A stretch of 64,000 nt of DNA, from assembly GCA_963920575.1 (NCBI GenBank), contig OY986966.1, positions 764,130-828,129 of the forward strand, in the 5' to 3' direction. Numbering within the stretch: position 1 is the first letter of the stretch; every line of letters starts with the position of its first letter. Shown piece after piece: positions 34,321 to 47,000 of the stretch. Source of the DNA: Narthecium ossifragum. Lineage: Eukaryota > Streptophyta > Magnoliopsida > Dioscoreales > Nartheciaceae. Made by a program: the position numbers and the translations under genes. Below the pieces are notes generated by a model. That model saw only the letters and a list, made by a program, of their open reading frames with translations, ran no database searches and was not told where the DNA came from.

Positions 34321-34852
34321 CTCCTCTACCGCCTCTATCGATCTCCGAGAAGAAGCTCAGCGCTCCGAGCGTCTCTTTGCTTGAGCTCCGAGAAGCTCAG
34401 AGCGAGAGGGACGGAGAGGAAGCAAAGCCCTAAGCCGTCCGTATCATTTGCGGCGGAAGGCCGACGCCACGTGGACGCCTACGTGGTAGTCACGCTGACG
34501 TGGCGTAACGAGGACCAGTTGATGCGGTCGAGAATTCTCAGCCAGGAGTTCCCCAGAACCTTCTGGAAGGGCCTGCCCAGTTGGAGATCGTCGGCGTGGC
34601 CCTTTCCATCTCCTGCCAGTTGTCGACCCGTCGACGAGTGGAGGCGAGAAGAGGCAACGTGGCATGACGTGATCGGCTGGAGTGAGAGCTGCTGTTGACA
34701 ATTGAACCAATCGGGATATTTCCGAAGTTTTTGGGCTTATAATGAGGAAGACCATGGCTACTCTCAGCAGGGCTTCTGCTTAATTTCCAGTGACGTTGGA
34801 TGTTCCTGGCTTGTGGTAGGCTGGAATTTATGGACGAAATCAAAGAGGATTA
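34321..34852. promoter_or_regulatory. RCC1-repeat gene upstream region
   Basis: GC-rich near the start codon, with CT runs and ACGT-core motifs (CCACGTGGACG, GCTGACGTGGCG) near 34.46-34.51 kb. These resemble G-box and TGACG sites bound by plant bZIP or bHLH proteins. The region has long antisense reading frames that I take as a by-product of composition. Confidence 0.4.
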
Positions 34853-36838
34853 ATCCTTTTTTTCTGACGATTTAAGCCGAAGCTACTTACTCCAGCCTAG
34901 GCTGGATCACTCCAAAAAACCAATACAAGGATCAAACAGGCCAAAACATTGGAGGGAGCCTCATCCCCGGACACCAACATGGACAAAAATCTTGCATACC
35001 CTTCTTCCAGGAATTATCTCGAACAGGTTGTGTGCTGCGTGAGTTGAACAAGAGGTATTCACGCACCTGCCATTGAATTGATCTGATCATATCCACCGCC
35101 CCCAAAGACGGCTCACCAAATACCAATTTGTATCTCTGCTTCCATATAACCCATAGGGAGTATGCCACCGTCGCCTTCAAACGACGAACTACCTCCTCTT
35201 TGCCAGCTCTGCCCAATATATCAAAACAGAGCTGCAGAGACAGGGGCTCAACCAAGCCAGGCAAAGTCTGGAATTCCTGTAGAACAGCATTCCTCCCTTA
35301 GCTTGTCTGGTATGACAGCTTAGGTGTCCTGTGAAAGGACCCGATTTGATAGTTGGTATCCTCTCTCTCATCCCAGCCGGTACTCTCTCTCTCCCCTCAG
35401 CCGTGGTATAAAAAAAAAAAAAAATAAATAAATACGCCGAGAAGCCTCAGAAGAGATAAATAGATGCTCTATGTCCTCATCAGCGCATGTACACCCGTGG
35501 CAAGTTTTCTCACTAGCCAAGCAGAGGTCCCATAGTCTTACTGTCACAGGGCTTACACGCGAGTATAAAAAAAAATCCACCTTGCTTTTGCCTGATGATG
35601 GCGCCAAGAGACCCCCACGTAGAACCTACACACCGCCGCCACGCATCCACACGTCGCTTGTGCTCTGCTCACTTGTCGTTTGCATGTTGTCTGTGCACCG
35701 CATGTACACTCCGCTTGGCAGCTTGGACTACCTCTTGACGAACCCTCCTTCCTTACACAATCTCAAGCACATACGAATATGAATAAAGGGATGAGATACC
35801 AACTCTTTTATTGACCAATGGTTACAAGAGCACCATTCTCTCACCCCAAACCTTTAGAGTACAAACGCTCTCAATACAATAAACTCTCAATCCAAAACCC
35901 TAAAAGAATCACCTAATTCATCTCTCTCATAATCTCTCAATCTCTCTTGAATCTTCAATCTATAAACCCTCTCTCATGTGCTCCAACACATGGCCGGCCT
36001 TCTCCTTATATAAAGGAGAAGTCCGGGTCTTCCTTCATAGAAAAGTCTTCTTACTCAACTCCAATTCTCAGACCTTGCTTGACTCCATGTCAACCTGAAC
36101 TCTGACTTTGTCAATCATGAAGCCGCCCACTTCATCGCCCATTCAAAGATGGTCGAGGCATCCACCTGCAATGGGGTACAAGCACGCCTCGTGATCGCAA
36201 ACACCACATCCTTCTCCTGGAAATTTGACGGCAAATCCAGCAGTCACAGAGCTGTACCAGCCGGAAAGAGTTCCTCCACCGTAGCAGTGACAGTGGTTTC
36301 CCATCCACAAACCATGGCCCTCCGATGAGCACCATCTTCATATCCTCATCATTCTCGAACTTGAACATGAAGACACCGTTGATACGGTCCGTCACCAGGA
36401 TGGGAGCTCTCGTCCGCCACAATCCAGCCAGGCGCCGGCGCAAAAAGTCCAACCCCACACTACCACCAAAGAACCGTCCAAAGAGGGTGTGCTTCAACCT
36501 CTCCTATCCCCAGATTACCACCTCGAAGGATGATGGCCTTGTCCGAGTACTTCGCACGAATCTTCTCAAACACCACCTACAGCACAGCATCGTACCCCGC
36601 GTCCGATCACCCGCCACCTGAGCCCATGATGGCGCCTGCGCACCCACCACCTGAGCCCATGAACCCCTCTCAGGGACCGCCGCCTCGGTCCTGGCCCGAC
36701 GCACGTCGGAGAAGGGGAGGATGCACCCAAGAAAACCCTAGCAGAGCTCATCCGCTAGCAATCATATACTTAATTCGATTTGCCAAATTACTGACAGAGA
36801 GAGCCAAAGCTTGAATGCAGGGAGAGAACGGAGGCAGC
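34853..36838 (-). mobile_element. LINE (L1-type) copy with perfect 13-bp TSD, internally deleted
   Basis: TCAAAGAGGATTA flanks both ends (34840-34852 and 36839-36851). Read on the minus strand, the 5' part (36.7-36.13 kb) encodes a broken ORF1 with a DUF4283-type domain (for example FENDEDMKMVLIGGPWFVDGKPL). The 3' part (35.61-34.93 kb) encodes the zinc-binding reverse-transcriptase tail (VSPVTVRLWDLCLASEKTCH, CTCADEDIEHLF) and YSLWVIWKQRYKLVFG. The 3' end is CGTCAG plus an A run near 34860. The endonuclease and reverse-transcriptase core, about 3-4 kb in a full L1, is absent. Several frameshifts and stops show it is dead. An LTR-like segment sits where the core should be. Confidence 0.85.
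35600..36120 (-). mobile_element. LTR-like segment nested in the LINE
   Basis: Between the two LINE parts lies sequence with LTR layout on the minus strand. It begins near TGATTGACAAAGTCAGAG at about 36118, has TATATAAGGAGAAGG near 36010 and then a leader rich in GAGAGATT. An AATAAAAGAG processing-signal-like motif follows near 35810. No internal retroelement ORF is present, so a solo LTR is the likeliest reading. Exact ends and the 5-bp duplication could not be fixed. Confidence 0.5.
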
Positions 36839-36851
36839 TCAAAGAGGATTA

Positions 36852-37466
36852 GTCAAATTGTGAATGGAATCATAACCTGATGTTTGACAAGAATGCGCCT
36901 CTTGGCCGGTAAAAGATCTCAAGTTGTGAAGGACCTCAAATACTTTGAGCGTGACAAGACTGGTAGTGATCATCAACTTCCCTTCGAATTTCAGAGTTGA
37001 GCCCGATGGTTGCTTACCATGTCTACGTCAAAGATCTCGATTTAGGCATACAAACCATACAACTTCGCTGACGGATTTAGGCATACAAACCATACAACTT
37101 CCCTACCGTCAGCAGTAGATGGTTGCTCATCTGGCGAAACAGAGTAAACATCTTAACAATTTCAGTGTCCACTGTGCAGTAACAGTAAGGATTGGCCACA
37201 AAAAAACATCTTGCTTCAGTATAATAGAAGTCTAAATGTGGTTCCACATCCAGCTGCAGTTGGGCACAACTCATATGGGTGACACTTCTATGAATTTTTA
37301 TTAATCCACCAAACCATTTATCAAACTAATCAATTCAAGAACTAAGCTGTTTACATGAGATAAAACAAGAAGAATTATTGAAAATATATCATGGAAAACC
37401 ATTCTCCAAACTAAAAGGCTCGACCTGGCATAGCTATGTAGGTACGGGCAAGATGATGCCAGATTT
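36852..37466. other. 3' flank of the MATH-BTB gene
   Basis: No gene seen. A phrase of about 30 bases containing GGCATACAAACCATACAACTT is repeated in tandem at about 37045-37066 and 37079-37100. Confidence 0.4.
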
Positions 37467-40400
37467 CTAAACCCAGGGTCCTTGCTGGTTATTGGTTTTC
37501 CGGCTTCGGGTGCGCCTCCCGCTGGAATCAGCACCTTCCATTAGGTTGAGGCCTATGACGCTGCTTCCACTCCGTTTCCGGCCAATTGAGCTTGAATCAT
37601 CATCCACCACCGCAATAGTCTCGAGCAGGTCACACAATACTGATGGACATGACCCCTTCAAGTAATCAAATCCTTCAGTCTGCATAACAACTGCAACAAG
37701 AATGATACAGAAACCATAGCACATAAGAAGAAAAGCACAAAAGGGCAGCTTACATTGTGGAAAATCTTTTTACCTCGATTTACCAGCAATATTATCGACA
37801 AGAAAATGTACAAAGAGAAAAAGGCTATTTTGCACCAAGTATCAAATGGCATCCAAAGAAGAGCAAAGAGCAAATTAAGGAATTATTCAAGAACAAGAAC
37901 AAAAAGGGAAATCCATGCAGATCTTGGACTGTAATTTCTCATACCTTCAGAGCCCCAGAAAAACATCTTTATTGCAGAATTTACGCAACAACTTAAACTC
38001 CTATGTGGCCAAGATACCATCTCAATTCACTATGGGCACATTTGGTTGCACTGAATGAGCCCAATGGATGGAGCGAGCGGAATTGGATGATTCCGGCTCA
38101 CTTGATCGTTTTGTTTGGTAACTCCCGGTTTTTACGAATGGTCGGAATCCAGACGACGATTCCGTAAATTAGGAATTGCGGCGTCCGCTTGATTCGAGTG
38201 GACGCCACCGTTCCGCGGGTTCAGCGGATTCCTCCATGATTTCGTCCATGAGGACGCAGCCAAACGCCCCTTATGTGAATGTAGAGGTATCAACAAAAAA
38301 ACTCCTAATGTGGCTAAGATGCCCCTCAGGTTACTATGTTGCACATAAAAGCAGGAAGAAAACAAGGCTCTAAAAGGGACCTGTTTAAACAATACTGCTA
38401 AACCTGTTGGGCTGATGACACTCTCCCCGCTAATATAACGCAAACCAGGCAATGTAGTGTGGAAGGGTAACGGAAGTAAGAATGTAGAAGAAGCATCAGA
38501 TAAAGCAGCAATATGCATAGGACGGAAAATTGAACATGTTCCTTCATGCTGTAGAAAAGTCTACATCTGATCACCACAACGATCCAAGATCTCTACCTCT
38601 TCAAGACAGGCCTAAGGTATCCTCTGCCATTATACAAGCGCCACGTTTTTTGCATAAAAATTTTCTTCAGGTATATTTATATTACTCCAGACTGGTCCTT
38701 GTTTGGTATGGGGTTAAGGGGGTAAGGGGGATAACCCCCCTTATCCCCATTCCTACCCCCAAACACCAAAAGCAATCATTACTACTTTATCCCCATTCTA
38801 CCTACTACCACCACTCTACTTTTTCCTATCCCCATTCATTAACCCCACTTTTTCTAACCCTATTCCCCCTTAACCCCACTTTTCCTAACCCCATATATCT
38901 GTCACTAAGGACTCCTCAAAACACCAAGGGCTAGGGTATTATCCAAACAATCCCTAGGGAGTGTGGAAGCCATGTCCTAGAGACACACACGCTATACATG
39001 GCAAAAAATACACAATAACATGGGGGGGGGGGGGGGCAAAAGCTGAAAATTGGATACACATGTCTAATAGTAGAGATTACAAGACATGAGACACACCTCC
39101 CAAATTCTCTCTTGCAGCCGTAAACTTCAGACAGATGGATTTCAACTGAGTACAGTGGTGTTGCTCTGCTAGTGCCAAGGTTGTTGCAACTGTGTCAGCA
39201 CTAAGTTGTTCACATAATTTGGCCTCGCATAGTAGTTTCAGCCGGTCCAATCCAAATCGATCCGCAGCAGCTAACAAATGCTGAACAATGAGAGTACTTG
39301 TACACATTGACACTGATCCCATCAGTTCATGCACATCAGGAAGAGCATCCGAATAAATAAAGAGCAGCATTGCCTGTAGATAAAGAAAGGATTTTATGCA
39401 TAATGTGATTCCTTACAAGCTTGCAGTAGTTTCATTGGATGCACAAAAAAAAGAAACTAATCGAACAGGCAACGAAATTACTTTTCCAAGTTAACTTATG
39501 ACCTATGTTTAGAATTGACATATCAACGAGGGCATGTGATATCGTTAATGCTTCTTGCATAGTTGGTTTTTCAACCTTTTACTAATACCAATAGTAGATA
39601 TTTTATCATACACTTTGATCAAAGCACGTATTTAGGTGATACAGGTACATACGTGACCAACACTAGAGCATACCTTTGACAGACTACAAGTAATGAGGCT
39701 GGAAGAATAGGTCGAAAACTGTTTATCGCTTTAATGAAACAGCATATAATTTGTGTAAGCTGCAGAGCAATACCTTAAAAACAGAGGGTTGCACATCATA
39801 TATTTCAACCTTCTCCATATTTGGATTCCCAATAGGCCCAAAGAATTGTGCATTAAAAACAGGTGACCGAGCGGCAAGTACCAGCTTATGAGCTCTGAAG
39901 GTCTCATCACCAACCTCAAATGCAATATCAGAACCCACTCCAGATTCAAACAATTCCTTAAGACACTGACCCATGTTAGAAGGTGGTACAGCTATGCCAA
40001 GTCGCCTCGGTGCTTCAATACGGGTTCTGACAACACCAACTTTGCAATGCATGATGAGACTATCATCCTTAAGAAAGTCTGATGCCTCTAAGGATGTTCG
40101 CCGATAAAATCTCTTGTAACCCCTACGATGCAAACGGTAAATCAAGAACGGTTTCATGAGATTTGCTATAGAATAATATTGTAGACATGTTGGCAGCATT
40201 ACAATCAAAAAGACCAGCAAAGTACAACAGAAAAAGCTAAAAAACAAATCAAAATCACAACCCAACTTACATTACTTATGCATGGTTCAAATGAACTTTC
40301 CCATAATCAAATAGGCTATGCTTAATGTAATTATTTGAGGGAAGGAAATCACCAAGTAGAAAAAGGAACAAAGTAAGAAATAGAAAACACCAAATTACCT

Positions 40401-41870
40401 ATTGGGCAACCGAATAGCCCGTATGATGTCAAACGTAAAGAATCCATAACACACTTTTGCAAATGGATATGCTACATGATTACTACAAAGCTTGAGAGCA
40501 GACCCTGCTTAAAATCTCTATCTCTAGGAACCACAAGTCTCACCGATTACTCAAACAATCAGCAATCTTTAATTGACATAAAGGTCTGCAAGCAATCAAA
40601 ATCACTTCAACTTGTACCTTTTTGGAAAGCCATGAGCAATCAGAAACTCCAACTAGTTCCTATCTACTATGTTCTTCAGTTACCATTACCTAATCAAATT
40701 TTGTTTTGCTCGCATCTTGATGAACAAAACCCTCTGTAACTGAAAATTGGTTTCCTAAGAATATTTACTTGGAAAAAGCTCATTGAGGTGACACCACCAG
40801 ACATCAACATCCAACTGATTTATCACAGATCTCTAGCAAAGTACAAGTTCAAAGACACCCAACCTGAAATACAATAATGAAGATTTGGCATCTAATACTT
40901 TACACAGCAAAAGCAGGACTAGTAATACTGAAGCCGTACCTGATTCATTCCCTTCATTTGTACAGAGACAATCAATTATTGCTTTTATTACAAACAAAGT
41001 AACTATTTGTAACACCAAAACTCATACAACGCGGTAGTTCATATCCCTCTTAAAGGCATTCTCGACAACTACACCCTACCATATCAAGTCCAGTAGCATT
41101 CCATAGAGTATGCCTTTGAAAAGCCAATGTTAGCAAGATGCATGAGCACAAGAACTAGAGAATCTGAAGATAAAACTTGACAACACAAAGATAAGCCTCC
41201 ATTGGGAAAGAAAGCTTAGACCTTGAGGAAAACTGGAAGGCATGATACTGATGCCAAACAGCTTCCCGGACTTAAGAAAGCAAGATAAACAAAACCAAGT
41301 ATTGAATCCTGTTTGTTACAAGATAAGAAAATCCAATCAATTTTATAACGACAAGAAGAAGTTGCTGATCAGATTGTAGAATAAAACAAAAAAAAGTCTC
41401 GACGAGCAAGAAGCTCACCACATGCTGCCCCGGTACTTGAGCGTGTAAGGGCCACTTTCCAGCGCGCGTTCGAAGTGGCTGTGGACCTTATGCTTCTCCT
41501 GGCCACTCTGGTCGACCAACGTGAGCTCGAACAGCGCCCTCACGTCCACGCCCTCGCTAGCCAGCGCTATAAACACCGAGACATATAGGGAGTTGTCCTC
41601 CGGGTTCTTGCCGTCCGGATAGAAGTAAATGGCCCACTGGTACCCACCTACACTGAACGTATCGCTGGTCATATACCTTCCCGTCCCCATCCCCTTCGCC
41701 AGGGAATACCCTTTGATCGTGTACTGATGGGACCCATTCACCGTCTCGCACACCCATTTCGAGCGGGAATCGTCGGGGGAAGGCAGCCGAGCCACCCGAT
41801 TGTTGTCGCCGTTGCCGTTGTTGTCGACGACTCCGAACCCCCCTCCGAAATCACCGGCGAGCTCCTCCAT
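37467..41870 (-). CDS. BTB/POZ-MATH domain protein (BPM family)
   Basis: Four exons (41870-41419, 40122-39774, 39373-39097, 37690-37467) join in phase to 433 residues. The MATH domain spans about residues 40-175 ([20 protein letters not shown] through [21 protein letters not shown]). The BTB fold spans about 200-320 ([40 protein letters not shown]), then a BACK-like helical segment ending [17 protein letters not shown]. The tail has GRKRSGS and RRTRSRK, a likely nuclear signal. BPM proteins bridge CUL3 and substrates, such as homeodomain class I, ERF/AP2 and MYB factors, for ubiquitination. The substrate here is unknown. The overall layout is intact and of normal length. Intron 3 is 1.4 kb and carries two MITEs; intron 1 is 1.3 kb. 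Confidence 0.95.
38034..38270. mobile_element. MITE in intron 3 of the MATH-BTB gene
   Basis: The left end is GGGCACATTTGGTTGCAC. The right end, reversed, is GGGGCGTTTGGCTGCGTCC. The 237-bp body has further paired GGAATTG/CAATTCC-type blocks (GGAATCCAGACGACGATTCC). It is non-coding. The termini resemble Tourist or hAT MITEs, but no convincing target duplication was found. Confidence 0.55.
38695..38957. mobile_element. MITE with TTTGGTATGGGGTTA ends, copy 3 of 3 (inverted)
   Basis: Starts GGTCCTTGTTTGGTATGGGG and is C-rich inside (CCTTATCCCCATTC, CTAACCCTATTCC), the complement of the 13.1-kb copy. The right end, reversed, contains ATTGTTTGGATAATACCC. It lies inside intron 3 of the MATH-BTB gene. 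Confidence 0.6.
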
Positions 41871-42200
41871 CTCATCGAAATTCTTGCTATTTCCGGGACA
41901 ATTGACGAATCTTTGTGCTTCTCAAGGATCAATTCGGCAAATTTCGGCAGCCATAGAAGAACCCTAACTGTAATCACCAGTGCCAATTCTTTCGAATCCG
42001 GCGAGGAGAGATTGAGAGGAAGCAATTGGGTGTAGAAGGGGTATAGGGTCTTGTGATTGGTGAAAAAATGCGAACTTGGGTGGGAATAAAGGGTAAAGAG
42101 GGAGGGTCGCAGAGTCCCTTCCTCTCTAGGGAGCGGAAGCCCCGAAAAGGAACGAAACGGAAAAGGAGTCAACGAGCAGCGCTTTCGTGTGGGATTTATC

Positions 42201-42207
42201 ATTTATA
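42201..42207 (-). promoter_or_regulatory. TATA box of the MATH-BTB gene
   Basis: On the minus strand TATAAAT inside CTCTATAAATGATAAATCC, about 330 bases above the ATG, gives a leader of roughly 300 bases. Confidence 0.5.
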
Positions 42208-42416
42208 GAGAGAACCGTGTTAGTATTTGCGCATGGGAAGTCCGGTGTATGAACGGTGTTTTGGTGCACACTTGGCTAGTTGGCTGAGACGTATGAAAGA
42301 AACGTATCTAAGACACATCAAAATATACCGAGTAATTTATAAAATTAGACCACGTTTTTTATTTTCTATTTTATAATATTATTCTAGGAGTCTGGTTGCA
42401 TGCATCGGGTGCATCA

Positions 42417-43050
42417 CCATCCATTATATAATATCACGTTTTATGAGTCATAATCTGACTCATGCATTTTCTCACACGTGACTGCTGAATCATAAAAAAA
42501 AGAGAAGAGAGTAGGACGCGTGACAAGTGAGTCATGGAAATAAAGGAGAGAGGGGGTAATGGGGGTGGGTGGTTAGGGGTAGTGAGGGTGAGTCATTACC
42601 CGTGTAAGGTGGCACGTGGCCCACCTAATACTACATAAGGTGGACCATGTCATATGGCTTGGCTTGAGCCTTTTTTCGCTTTTTCATATTTAACGATGAT
42701 GTTTATGCTATTATATTGATTCTATTGACCAATCAAACATTGACTTTAAAAAAATATTTACATGGAACATGCAACACCACCCAATACGGTCAAGTATTTC
42801 TCTATAACGCACATCTTATGTGTATACTAGGTGGGCCTCGTGCAAGCTGTGCCACATGGCACGGATAACTACTCATCTCCACTATCCCTAGCCACCCATC
42901 CTCACTGCTCTCTCTCTCTCCTCCCCTCTTTATGACTCAGCTGTCACGCGTACCTTTCTCTCATCCTTTATCTAAGACTTAGTTATAATGTATGAGAAAA
43001 TAGATGAGTCATATTGTAACTCATAAAAATTAATTTTATATAATATATTA
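42417..43050. mobile_element. long-TIR foldback element, about 630 bp
   Basis: The two ends mirror each other over about 230 bp. The left reads TTTTATGAGTCATAATCTGACTCATG, GGACGCGTGACAAGTGAGTC, GGTGGCACGTGGCCCACC. The right, reversed, reads TTTTTATGAGTTACAATATG, GTACGCGTGACAGCTGAGTC, ATGTGGCACAGCTTGCACGA. Repeated TGAGTCA cores fill the arms. It has no ORF. It lies 200 bp above the MATH-BTB TATA box. A related arm seems present at 61.65-62.0 kb. Confidence 0.7.
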
Positions 43051-43734
43051 TTTTCGTAGTAAGTGAAAAGTGAATGTGAAGTCATTCATAACATAGAAAA
43101 AGTAATTTTTTTTCCCCAACAAACTAGTCAAATACATAGGAGCTGTGTCAGTAGTTTTTTTTGTAGATAAAACCTTTTCCATCTGGTCTGGGGATAGAAA
43201 GTAGTTGTTCTATAACAATCAGATCGGAAAAATGCCGGTGAGAACAAGGGCATGGAACAACTTTTCCTTATTTAACAAAAGTTAAGGTATATGTTTTGGT
43301 CAAATTGAGGTTATCTAATATAGCTTGTTTCAGGGGGTGTAGAATAAGGCTTCCTACTCCCACCCCCTTATTCCCATATCTCAATGAAATACTGAATTTA
43401 AAATCCATATGCTTCTCTTCACCCGTTATTTATACTCCAATGTTTTATCTTATTTTCTGGTCGTATGTTTGAACTAATTTTCTATTATGATGAACGAATG
43501 TATAGCACGTATTAATGCGTTTTAATTTTCAGGAAAACTCCAAATATCTATGTTAACAAAACCATTATATATTTCTATAATTTATAAGGACAAAATGTAA
43601 AATACTAGTCTAATATTTCCTTTATTTATTTTAGAACTTTAGTTGCTAGACCAAACGACTGACGACTAATTCTAGTATAATAATACTTATATGAGTGTTG
43701 ATTTGTGAACATGGTCACGTGACATGTGCATTCC
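43051..43734. other. AT-rich spacer
   Basis: No gene, RNA or clear repeat boundary seen. Confidence 0.4.
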
Positions 43735-43945
43735 ATGAATGAGATATCAATAGATTGATCTAGTGTTTTGGTGAACCAATACCGATGATGGACTAGATCA
43801 ATGAATCAGTATCTCGCTATTGATAGAATATAACAATGATAAAAAATAGGCATCATTAGTGAGATAGAGATCCATCGATCTATTCCATGAATAGACCATC
43901 GATCTATTCCATCATCAATAGACCATCGATCGGTATCAACTGCTT
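43735..43945. mobile_element. palindromic fold-back element, copy 3 of 3
   Basis: It opens ACATGTGCATTCCATG like the arm of the 8.2-kb copy, then GAGATATCAATAGATTGATC, with inverse blocks (GATCAATGAATCAGTATCTC) and further ATCGATC pairs. Non-coding and diverged, and apparently partly duplicated at its right end. Confidence 0.5.
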
Positions 43946-44015
43946 TTCCCAACCCCTCCGACACGCCCCTCCTCCCCCCTGGTTAAATTCCATTTATGCC
44001 TGAAAAATGATCCCT

Positions 44016-47000
44016 AGCCAACCCACTTATTAGTTGGCTGATAGCCAACCTTAGGTGGCTAACCTTGATTTATGACACATGGCAACCAATCCAAACTACT
44101 GATAGACCCATTAAGTTTCAGCCCGTTAAAGAGCCTCCCCCCTTCTCCTTCTCATGTCGGCTCTGCTTCCCCCTTCTCCTTCTCCTGCCGGCTCCTCCAC
44201 CGATCGAGGGCATCACCTCTTCTCCCGGTAGCCACTTCACCCATCATCCCTTCTCCTTCTCCCGCCGGCTCCTGCACCGATCTAGGGCATCACCCCTTCT
44301 GCAAGCGGCCAAACTTTGCATCGAACTCTCCATCGACCTAGGCATCGATGCCCCGGCAGCTCCTCCATTGCTCCCGACAGCTCCTCCATCATTCTCGGCG
44401 GCGCGTGCGACCAAGCTGCCGGCCAAACCCTCCATCTCGGCGAGCGACAGACTGCTTCCACCGCGGACGCCCTCCACCCGGCGAACCGTTTCAACCCCCA
44501 TCATTCTCCGGCGAACGGCTTCCACCGCGGTGCTGCCAGTGCTCTTCGATCGACATCCACCTCAGGTTTGGGAAAAAAATTATATTTCTTTATATGGTTT
44601 GGTACTTTTTGTTGGATTTTTGATGATTGTTGGAAAAAAAATTCTAATCATATTCTAGAATTTACTTTTGAATGTTAGAATTCTCTTTTTAGCTTTGATT
44701 TCAACGTCTTTATCGTTGATTCTAATTTATCTTCCTCCCATGACCCTACCAAATTGACTTGATTAACATTTTATCCTTGCAGGGCCTTACATGTAAGTTC
44801 TTTTATGTGGTTCGTCCCCTTTGTAAAGCATTCTTGTGATTGCCGCGGTATAAAAGTTCATGCATGTATTCTCTCTTGCCCTTTGACCCAATGTTGAACC
44901 CCCTAACTTTTGTTGGAAAGACCCAGGGATGCAGGTTATCATGGTATCGAGGTTCTTTTTAAGAATATGTGGTTTATAGATATGCGTGTATCTAGGTTCT
45001 TGCTATACTTTCTCCATTAGCATGTCATATTTCCAACATTCCTCATCTTAGCTGTGATAGACATTGAGAAATGTTTACTCTGTACTACAATTGCCAAAAA
45101 CATGCTAATGCTGCACTAATCTGTATTACCAATCTCACTCTTGGTTGTGATGATGCAGGTAAGCTGAGATGTCGAAAGAAGAAAAGAAAAAAATATCACA
45201 TCAGTCCAGCCGTCCAAGGCTCTTGCTAAGGTGAAGGAGCATTTTGCAGCAGCTGATTACATTTTCCAGACAGATACATCAATTTGATGATATTGCTAGA
45301 CATAATTAGAGAGTTTTCGATGAACTGGACGCATGTATGACTAATATTTATGGTCAACAGTTGTGGATGTTGTTCAAAACTATTGATCATGGTTACTTAA
45401 AAGTACCTCTTTTGGTGAAAATTTGGAAGAGAGGCGAGAACAACACATTTTGTGTTATTAAGCTGTGAATGTGATCCGAACATCCATTTGTATTATTGTG
45501 TCACGGTTTTGTATTACTTGCATGTGTTACAGTCAGGAATGAATACAATTTTGTACGATGTTGGAATGAATACAGCAAAGAGTGAATACAATTTTGTATT
45601 ACTTGTATGTGTTACAACTAGGAATGAATACAATTTTGTATAATGTTGTTTCATCTTGTATGAATATAATTTTGTATGATATTGTTTCATCTTTTATGAA
45701 TACAATTTTGTATGATGTTATATCTTTAAGGAATCGAAATGTTTCATCAGAGTTGAATGCATGTCAGTCTTTCATCCCGGACTCTATTCTTTGCAACCTC
45801 TCTCTCATGTCATTCGTGACAATTTTTCCAAACTCACTTATCTCTCCATCATGTTATCGAATAAAAATTACAACCACCATGCTCCTTTGAAAAACAAAAT
45901 ATCATAATTTTTCCACAGGTGATCATAACAAAACAATGTTTATAGTCCTCAAAAAATGAGTCAATTGTCATGATCCTATCCAATGAGATGGGCAATAAAA
46001 AAATCTCCTTCCTGGCTTTGATTCTGGGAACACTCAATCTTGCCCTTCTATAGAATTGGAACATTGACTTCCTCAATCTCAAATAAATCATCTGGTGACT
46101 CACATGCTTCAGAGTTAAAATCATTGGATCTCCTCCGCAAAGACTTTTCTGCTTCAAGAGTAAGTTAGAATCATTGGATATACTAATAAATAGATAACAC
46201 ACATCGTTACCCACTGGCTTGAAATTTCAATACATTCTGTTTTCATCCTTTTCCTTACTTGCTACTTGATGCCTTCCATTGTTAGATCCCATAGCTGCAA
46301 GAAAGATACCACTAAACTCATACAAAGGAAAGTAGAAACTTATATATGCTGCAATCAAGAAACAGGTAATCAAATTACATTAACTTCTTAGCATCCTCTT
46401 CCGACTGGCATTGCATGGATTGTTTCTCCTGGAATAACCTCAGCAGAATTGGTACTTTGTTTCTGAATTACATTAAATTTGGCAATCAGTAATTGATCAA
46501 ATTTACTTCAAAGATATGACAAATAATATTAACCAATTTGCTAAACACCTCGGTGCCTAGCGTCTGAAATGGCTCCTTATTCAATTGCTTCTTCTATAGA
46601 ATCACAAAAGTTTCACCAAATTAACTAAGTTCGCATATAGATCACTACAACACCGTGGTGGAAGCCGTTCGCCGGAGAATGATGGGGGTTGAAGCGGTTC
46701 GCCGGGTGGAGGGCGACCGCGGTGAAGCCGTCCGCCGCTTGCCGAGATCGATGGAGGGTTTGGCCGGCAGTTTGGTCGCATGCGCCGCCGAGAACGATGG
46801 AGGAGCTGTTAGAAGCGATGGAGGAGCCTGCGGGGCATTGATGCCTAGGTCGATGGAGAGATCGATGTAAGGTTTGGCCGCTTGGAGAATAGATGATGCC
46901 CTAGATCGGTGCAGGAGCCAGCGGGAGAAGGAGAACGGGTGACCCGATGGAGGAGCCGGCGGGAGAAGGAGAAGGGGAAGGGGGAAGCATAGCCGGTGGG

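Noticed and set aside
34045..34698. 217-codon plus-strand frame
   Set aside because: Antisense to exon 1 and the GC-rich promoter of the RCC1-repeat gene; no recognisable domain.
44065..44658. Long plus-strand proline/serine-rich frames
   Set aside because: They lie within the terminal repeat of the MULE-like element; length follows from GC-rich composition and there is no splice or domain support.
46000..46130. Coding-like minus-strand segment (DDLFEIEEVNVPIL)
   Set aside because: Short and interrupted by stops; no family recognised, so it is mentioned only as debris in the MULE-like element.
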